A stretch of DNA of 64,000 bases, taken from NCBI GenBank assembly GCA_028284705.1, contig JANQRE010000015.1:23501-87500 (forward strand). The letters are read 5' to 3'. Shown here piece after piece: positions 58,453-64,000 of the stretch. The number at the start of each line of letters is the position of its first letter. The first letter of the stretch is position 1. The stretch comes from Paracoccaceae bacterium. GTDB lineage: Bacteria > Pseudomonadota > Alphaproteobacteria > Rhodobacterales > Rhodobacteraceae. The translations under genes and the position numbers were made by a program. Below the pieces are notes generated by a model. That model had not been told where the DNA came from. It worked only from the letters and a program-made list of their open reading frames with translations, and did no database searches.

Positions 58453-58478
58453 CGTCCCGCGCAGTTCTGCGTGGGACG
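58453..58478. terminator. Hairpin between tkt and S74-domain gene
   Basis: CGTCCCGCGCAG (58453-58464) pairs with CTGCGTGGGACG (58467-58478), 12 bp with one G-T. It lies between two convergent genes and could end both transcripts, but has no T-run. Confidence 0.6.
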
Positions 58479-58500
58479 TCTTCAGATCACGTCTCAAGTC

Positions 58501-58929
58501 TCAGCGAACGACCCGCAACTCCGCGTCGATAAGGTCGTAATTGACCGCCAGATACCCGGTGTCGGCACGGATCACGGCCTCTGGATGGGTTTTACGAAGC
58601 TCCCGCGCCAGCACCCCTTCGAAGACATGCGGATGGCCGCGATATTTGTACTGATAGATCGAAATCCCCGACGGCGTGACGCCAACCTTGCGGATATCTG
58701 TCTTCAGCCGCTCATCGCTGACGTAGTACATGGCACTGTTTCCGGTATCCGTGATGATGGCCAAAGCGAACAGGATGAATATCAGTGGTATCAGTATGTT
58801 ACCTGATGAAACCGCTGTTTCCTCTTCAATAAAGTTCAGCTTTTCAACTGAGAATTCGGCATTTTGAGCCGTCACAGATTGACCAGCAACCATCGCGGCC
58901 AACGAGACCGACGCAAGTATTTTTTTCAT
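58501..58929 (-). CDS. Exported membrane protein with S74 intramolecular chaperone domain
   Basis: 142 aa. Signal peptide (1-21), a short linker, one membrane helix (about 46-60, ILIPLIFILFALAIIT) and then a C-terminal S74 chaperone/peptidase region: S71-DERLK76-TDIRKV, GISIYQYKYRGHPHVFEGVLARELRKTHPEAV, GYLAVNYDLIDAE. The S74 autoproteolysis residues Ser71 and Lys76 are in place. In phage such domains trim tail spikes; here there is no preceding fibre, so the role is unknown. No prophage genes nearby. Confidence 0.75.
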   Translation of the reverse strand: MKKILASVSLAAMVAGQSVTAQNAEFSVEKLNFIEEETAVSSGNILIPLIFILFALAIITDTGNSAMYYVSDERLKTDIRKVGVTPSGISIYQYKYRGHPHVFEGVLARELRKTHPEAVIRADTGYLAVNYDLIDAELRVVR

Positions 58930-59012
58930 GACTTCCCCCACTCTTACTGGGGGAAGGTTACATCATACCGCGAAAATTTCAAAATTGGGCAGTTGTTCCA
59001 CCCGTTTTCAGA

Positions 59013-59372
59013 TCAAGCGTTGGCTTCCCTGATCTTGTCGGCGGCGTCCTTGTCATAGGCCACGCCTTCCTTGTCGAAAAGCTCGTCCAATTCGCCAGCC
59101 AAGGTCATTTCGGTGATGATATCGCAACCGCCGACGAACTCGCCTTTCACATAGAGCTGCGGGATCGTGGGCCAGTCGGAATAATCCTTGATGCCCTGAC
59201 GGATTGCGTCATCGGCCAGCACGTTCACGTCGGAATAATCGACGCCCATATAGTTCAGCACCCCTGCGACGCGGGAGGAAAACCCGCATTGCGGCATCTC
59301 CTTGGTGCCTTTCATGAACAGCACCACATCATTGCTGGTGACCGTGTCTTTGATTTGCTCTTGAGCGCTCAT
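59013..59372 (-). CDS. grxD: Monothiol glutaredoxin, Grx4-type
   Basis: 119 aa CGFS-type glutaredoxin that carries [2Fe-2S] clusters with BolA and in iron signalling. The active site MPQCGFSSRVA (about 26-36), LNYMGVDYSDVNVLAD and the TIPQLYVKGEFVGGCDI (glutathione binding) are present. The start lies 6 bases after the bolA stop, a classical partnership. Confidence 0.95.
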   Translation of the reverse strand: MSAQEQIKDTVTSNDVVLFMKGTKEMPQCGFSSRVAGVLNYMGVDYSDVNVLADDAIRQGIKDYSDWPTIPQLYVKGEFVGGCDIITEMTLAGELDELFDKEGVAYDKDAADKIREANA

Positions 59373-59378
59373 AGGGGC

Positions 59379-59609
59379 TTACTCCGGTGCTTTGGTGGTC
59401 AGGCCGAGGGCGTGAATTTCGCCACTATCGACCTTGGGTTTGATCGCGGCCATGACCGCGCGCTGTTGCTGGACGCGGTTCAGGCCGCGAAAGCTCTCAT
59501 CGATGACCATGCCCTGAAAATGCACCCCGTCATCGCCCTGGATCTGGATCGTGGCATTCGGAAAGCTCTTGCGGATCAGGTCTTCGACGTCTTGGGCGGT
59601 GATGGCCAT
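59379..59609 (-). CDS. BolA family protein
   Basis: 76 aa. The BolA fold is shown by VEDLIRKSFPNATIQIQGDDGVHFQGMVID and NRVQQQRAVMAAIKPKVDSGEIHALGL. The conserved histidine in HALGL would join a [2Fe-2S] cluster with the monothiol glutaredoxin encoded 6 bases downstream. Cytosolic. purL ends 62 bases upstream on the same strand. Confidence 0.93.
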   Translation of the reverse strand: MAITAQDVEDLIRKSFPNATIQIQGDDGVHFQGMVIDESFRGLNRVQQQRAVMAAIKPKVDSGEIHALGLTTKAPE

Positions 59610-59671
59610 TCTGAACGAGTCCTTTCTGGTCTTGTCTGGAACTTAGGATTGGGTGGGCCCGGAGACAAGTC

Positions 59672-61831
<2,160 letters not shown>

Positions 61832-61901
61832 GTATGTCGTCCCCCGCATGGTCTTTTGCCGAGGTCTTTAGACCAAGGGGCGGGGCGGGGAAAGGCCCTG
61901 T

Positions 61902-62504
61902 TCAGGCCAGGTGAACGTCAAAGACAAAGCGTGGCGTTTCGGCGGATTCCTTTCGGGCGATCAACGCGTCCCGCGCCGCATCGGAGGGCACTCTGCGAAA
62001 CAGCACATCGCGTGCGTTGCCGGGTTCGTCCGGGAAGTACATCTGCGTCGTGAGGGTCGGCCTGTCCTCGGCATGAATGTTTGCGTGAATGTGGCGCACC
62101 CGGCCCGGATAGACACCGGGGATAATGGTGCGAAACCGATAGCTGCCATCGGCGCCAGCGCGCACAGCGCCGTAGCCTTGGAAATCGGCATCTGCCGCAC
62201 CGCCATTATTGTTGCCGACATGGGCGTAGCGGCCTTGCGTGTCGCAGTGCCATATCTCAACGACGGCATTCGAGATCGGGTCACCGCGCAGATCGCGCAC
62301 ATGTCCAACGAGTTCCATGACATCTCCGCCAGCGCGTCCGCCATTGTAGCGCACAAGATCAAAGTCGCGCTCAGCGGGCACTGGTTTGGGGTAAAACGGA
62401 CCCTGGCTTTGCGAGGGCGTCGCAACCGATTGCGCGCGGGATGCCGTGGGCGCAAGGATCAGTGCAGGCGCGGCAAGCAGGAGTGATCGGCGGGACATAG
62501 GCAT
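61902..62504 (-). CDS. Intradiol ring-cleavage dioxygenase, exported
   Basis: 200 aa. A Tat signal (MSRRSLLLAAPALILAPTASRA) precedes a dioxygenase C domain with GPFYPKPV, VVEIWHCDTQGRYAHV and RTIIPGVYPGRVRHIHANIHA; two Tyr and two His ferric ligands are plausible in YAHV, YPGR and HIHANIHA. Export is atypical for catechol dioxygenases and common in this small group of periplasmic copies. Substrate unknown. 70 bases to purL upstream are empty. Confidence 0.83.
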   Translation of the reverse strand: MPMSRRSLLLAAPALILAPTASRAQSVATPSQSQGPFYPKPVPAERDFDLVRYNGGRAGGDVMELVGHVRDLRGDPISNAVVEIWHCDTQGRYAHVGNNNGGAADADFQGYGAVRAGADGSYRFRTIIPGVYPGRVRHIHANIHAEDRPTLTTQMYFPDEPGNARDVLFRRVPSDAARDALIARKESAETPRFVFDVHLA

Positions 62505-62552
62505 GAGCCAATTCTAGCCCCATCGTGGCCAGGGCCAAATCACCCCTGCGTG

Positions 62553-62581
62553 AAAAAAAAGGCCGAGCAATAAGCTCGGCC
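62553..62581 (-). terminator. Rho-independent terminator (minus strand)
   Basis: GGCCGAGC (62561-62568) and GCTCGGCC (62574-62581) pair perfectly with a 5-base loop; on the minus strand the stem is followed by eight T (62560-62553). It would end the candidate small RNA at 62624 and any transcript from the LysR gene. Confidence 0.9.
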
Positions 62582-62624
62582 AAAGTCCAACAGGGAGGTG
62601 AACAACAGCACGCTGCTGTTCGAT
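62553..62624 (-). ncRNA. Candidate trans-acting small RNA with anti-SD loop
   Basis: A sigma70-like promoter (TTGATT 62659-62654, 17-base spacer, TATCTG 62636-62631) would start about 62624. The product has a hairpin AACAGCA-GCG-TGCTGTT (62620-62604), a single-stranded stretch TTCACCTCCCTGTTGGAC with an anti-SD CCUCC, then a perfect Rho-independent terminator. The layout is that of base-pairing small RNAs. There is no ORF in 62582-62720. Confidence 0.55.
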
Positions 62625-62720
62625 GATTTGCAGATATTCCCGCAGCCTGCCGCAATCAAGGGCAGCACGCTCGGAATCTGAGCATATCCGCTATGCGCTC
62701 AGCGCATGGCTGTTGATTTT

Positions 62721-63626
62721 TCAGGCGTTTTCGGAAGATCGGACCTTTTTGCGCTGCGCATCTATCTCGCTCATGACGAAGTCGCGGAAGGCCGCGATGC
62801 GCTTGGAATGGCGCAATTCCTCTGGGTAAGCGAGGAAGACCGGCACGATATTCGACTCAATATCCGGCAGCACCCGCTGGAGGTTTGGCTGATCGATGGC
62901 GGTATAGTCGGGCAGAACCCCGATCCCCAGGCCGTAATTCACGCCCTGGAGCACGCCGAAATAGTTATTCACGGTCAATAGTTTTGGCAGGTCGTAGCTC
63001 ATCAATTCCCGCACCAGAGTCGCGCCCGCGCTCACCTGAGTGGAGGAGATGTTCTGGCAAAGGATGCGGTGATCGCGCAAATCCTCCAGCGTTTCCGGCG
63101 TGCCATGGGCCGCAAGATAGGCGGGGTTTGCATAGAGCCGCATCTGCACGGACATCAACCGGCGGCGCACAAGATCGGCCTGCGAGGGTTCTTTCATGCG
63201 GATCGCAACATCGGCCTCCCGCATCGGCAGGTCGAGCACCCGCTCTTCCAGCATCAGATCAATGTTGAGATCGGGGTAATTGGCGTAAAGCGTCGACAAG
63301 CGTGGTGCCAGCCAGAGCGACCCGAAGCCGATGGTGGTGGTCACTCGCAACTGACCAAAAACCTCTTCTTCGCTGTCGCGAATGCGGGCAGAGGCCGCAT
63401 CAAGCCGTTTGGTCATCGCGCGGGTTGCGTCAAACAACAATTCGCCCTGTTCAGTGAGAATCAGTCCCCGTGCATGGCGGTGGAACAGCGTGGTGTTGAG
63501 CGACTCCTCCAACGCGCGAATCTGCCGCGAGACTGCCGATTGCGACAAATGCAGCGTGTCCCCTGCATGGGTCAGTGACCCCGCATCGGCGACCGCGTGA
63601 AAGATTCTGAGCTTATCCCAATCCAT
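62721..63626 (-). CDS. LysR family regulator
   Basis: 301 aa. Winged helix MDWDKLRIFHAVADAGSLTHAGDTL with recognition helix QSAVSRQIRALEESLNTTLF, then the effector domain to KIAAFRDF. It faces the indolepyruvate ferredoxin oxidoreductase gene across 159 bases carrying a 7-7-7 palindrome, so it may control it. A hairpin ATGCGC/GCGCAT (62693-62707) follows its stop, then the candidate small RNA. Confidence 0.9.
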   Translation of the reverse strand: MDWDKLRIFHAVADAGSLTHAGDTLHLSQSAVSRQIRALEESLNTTLFHRHARGLILTEQGELLFDATRAMTKRLDAASARIRDSEEEVFGQLRVTTTIGFGSLWLAPRLSTLYANYPDLNIDLMLEERVLDLPMREADVAIRMKEPSQADLVRRRLMSVQMRLYANPAYLAAHGTPETLEDLRDHRILCQNISSTQVSAGATLVRELMSYDLPKLLTVNNYFGVLQGVNYGLGIGVLPDYTAIDQPNLQRVLPDIESNIVPVFLAYPEELRHSKRIAAFRDFVMSEIDAQRKKVRSSENA

Positions 63627-63726
63627 AACTTTTCAACTATTGTCCAAAACACCACGAATTTGTTCCATCGCTCTTACGGGCGCTTAGCGCAAGTCTACAC
63701 GCTCATTTGTTGCGATTTTATGTTGG

Positions 63727-63747
63727 TAGGTCAGAGTTTTTGACCTA
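63727..63747 (+). promoter_or_regulatory. Palindrome between LysR gene and ior gene
   Basis: TAGGTCA (63727-63733), seven bases, TGACCTA (63741-63747): a perfect 7-7-7 inverted repeat with T-N11-A-like form. It sits 38 bases before the ATG 63786, in the shared control region 63627-63785. Confidence 0.55.
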
Positions 63748-63785
63748 ATATTGAGCTATAGTTGTCGCGCAAGCGGGAGGTGCTG

Positions 63786-64000
63786 ATGACACGCCAGGAT
63801 ATCTCTCTGTCGGATCGTTTTGATCTGGAGAAGTCGCCGGTTCTGTTGAACGGCACACAAGCGCTTGTCCGCCTGATGCTGATGCAAAAGGCCCGCGACC
63901 GGGCGGCGGGTCTAAACACTGGCGGGCTCGTCACCGGCTATCGTGGCTCTCCGCTTGGCGCTGTCGATTTGCAACTGATGCGGGCCGAGAAATATCTGGC
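63786..64000 (+). CDS. Indolepyruvate ferredoxin oxidoreductase (start only)
   Basis: The frame runs off the window end; 71 residues are visible. LNGTQALVRLMLMQKARDRAAGLNTGGLVTGYRGSPLGAVDLQL is the N-terminus of the large fused IorA/IorB-type 2-oxoacid:ferredoxin oxidoreductase of proteobacteria, which oxidises aryl pyruvates from aromatic amino acids. GGGAGG precedes the ATG. A LysR regulator is divergent. Confidence 0.88.
   Translation, partial: MTRQDISLSDRFDLEKSPVLLNGTQALVRLMLMQKARDRAAGLNTGGLVTGYRGSPLGAVDLQLMRAEKYL

Noticed and set aside
58501..58929. S74 protein as a prophage remnant
   Set aside because: Neighbours are tkt and grxD-bolA, with no phage genes, att sites or composition change.

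Overview
The window looks like chromosomal DNA from a marine alphaproteobacterium of the Rhodobacterales (Roseobacter group). The evidence is protein content: a DddP-type DMSP lyase, bactofilin with an M23 peptidase, an alphaproteobacterial RF2 without the frameshift site, pirin and DUF455 proteins, and a YhdP-like AsmA protein. Base composition is GC-rich and genes are tightly packed, with many ATGA/GTGA overlaps and several convergent pairs sharing a CTAG or TTAG stop. I see no insertion sequence, prophage, CRISPR array or rRNA operon. Most of the window is core genome.

Layout. 1-5792: end of an aminotransferase, then cell wall genes (amidase, PBP1A) and prfB, with a nested AT-rich inverted repeat before prfB. 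5789-9176 (minus): M23 peptidase, bactofilin, DHA2-type exporter. 9329-10608 (minus): DUF455 and BCP peroxiredoxin. 10699-24749 (plus): YhdP-like protein, queA, two MFS carriers, DUF924, SGNH hydrolase, lpdA, a methyltransferase, uvrA (with a LexA box) and a DUF1801 protein. 24757-28734: DUF2189, an alpha/beta hydrolase-OsmC fusion, an EEP-family protein. 27946-30663 (minus) is a DMSP-linked operon: dddP, a DddQ-like cupin lacking the usual catalytic tyrosine, and a 2OG-Fe(II) oxygenase. Divergent from it are a heme-dependent N-demethylase-like gene and a methyltransferase.

32797-37035 holds a histone-tailed HU protein, tRNA-Val(CAC), a soxR unit with a near-perfect SoxR box facing two tiny genes, tRNA-Val(TAC) followed by a duplicated tRNA 3' half, a pirin, a GNAT protein and tRNA-Asp. 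37111-46867 carries valine catabolism in two pieces (isobutyryl-CoA dehydrogenase, hydroxyisobutyryl-CoA hydrolase and mmsB; then mmsA with a divergent LysR regulator), around a CRP-family regulator, an L,D-transpeptidase, a GCS2 ligase, a small membrane protein with an SD-masking hairpin, and a cupredoxin.

46917-64000 is housekeeping: CBS protein, coaD, two cyclophilins, a DUF3179 protein, tyrS, anmK, gap (with CceR-like sites), zapA with a coiled-coil partner, tkt, a membrane protein with an S74 chaperone domain, grxD-bolA-purL, a secreted intradiol dioxygenase, a candidate small RNA after a LysR gene, and the start of an indolepyruvate ferredoxin oxidoreductase. The most interesting items are the DMSP operon with its altered cupin, the SoxR box with two unannotated small genes, the candidate small RNA at 62553-62624, and the SD-masking hairpin at 43810-43853.
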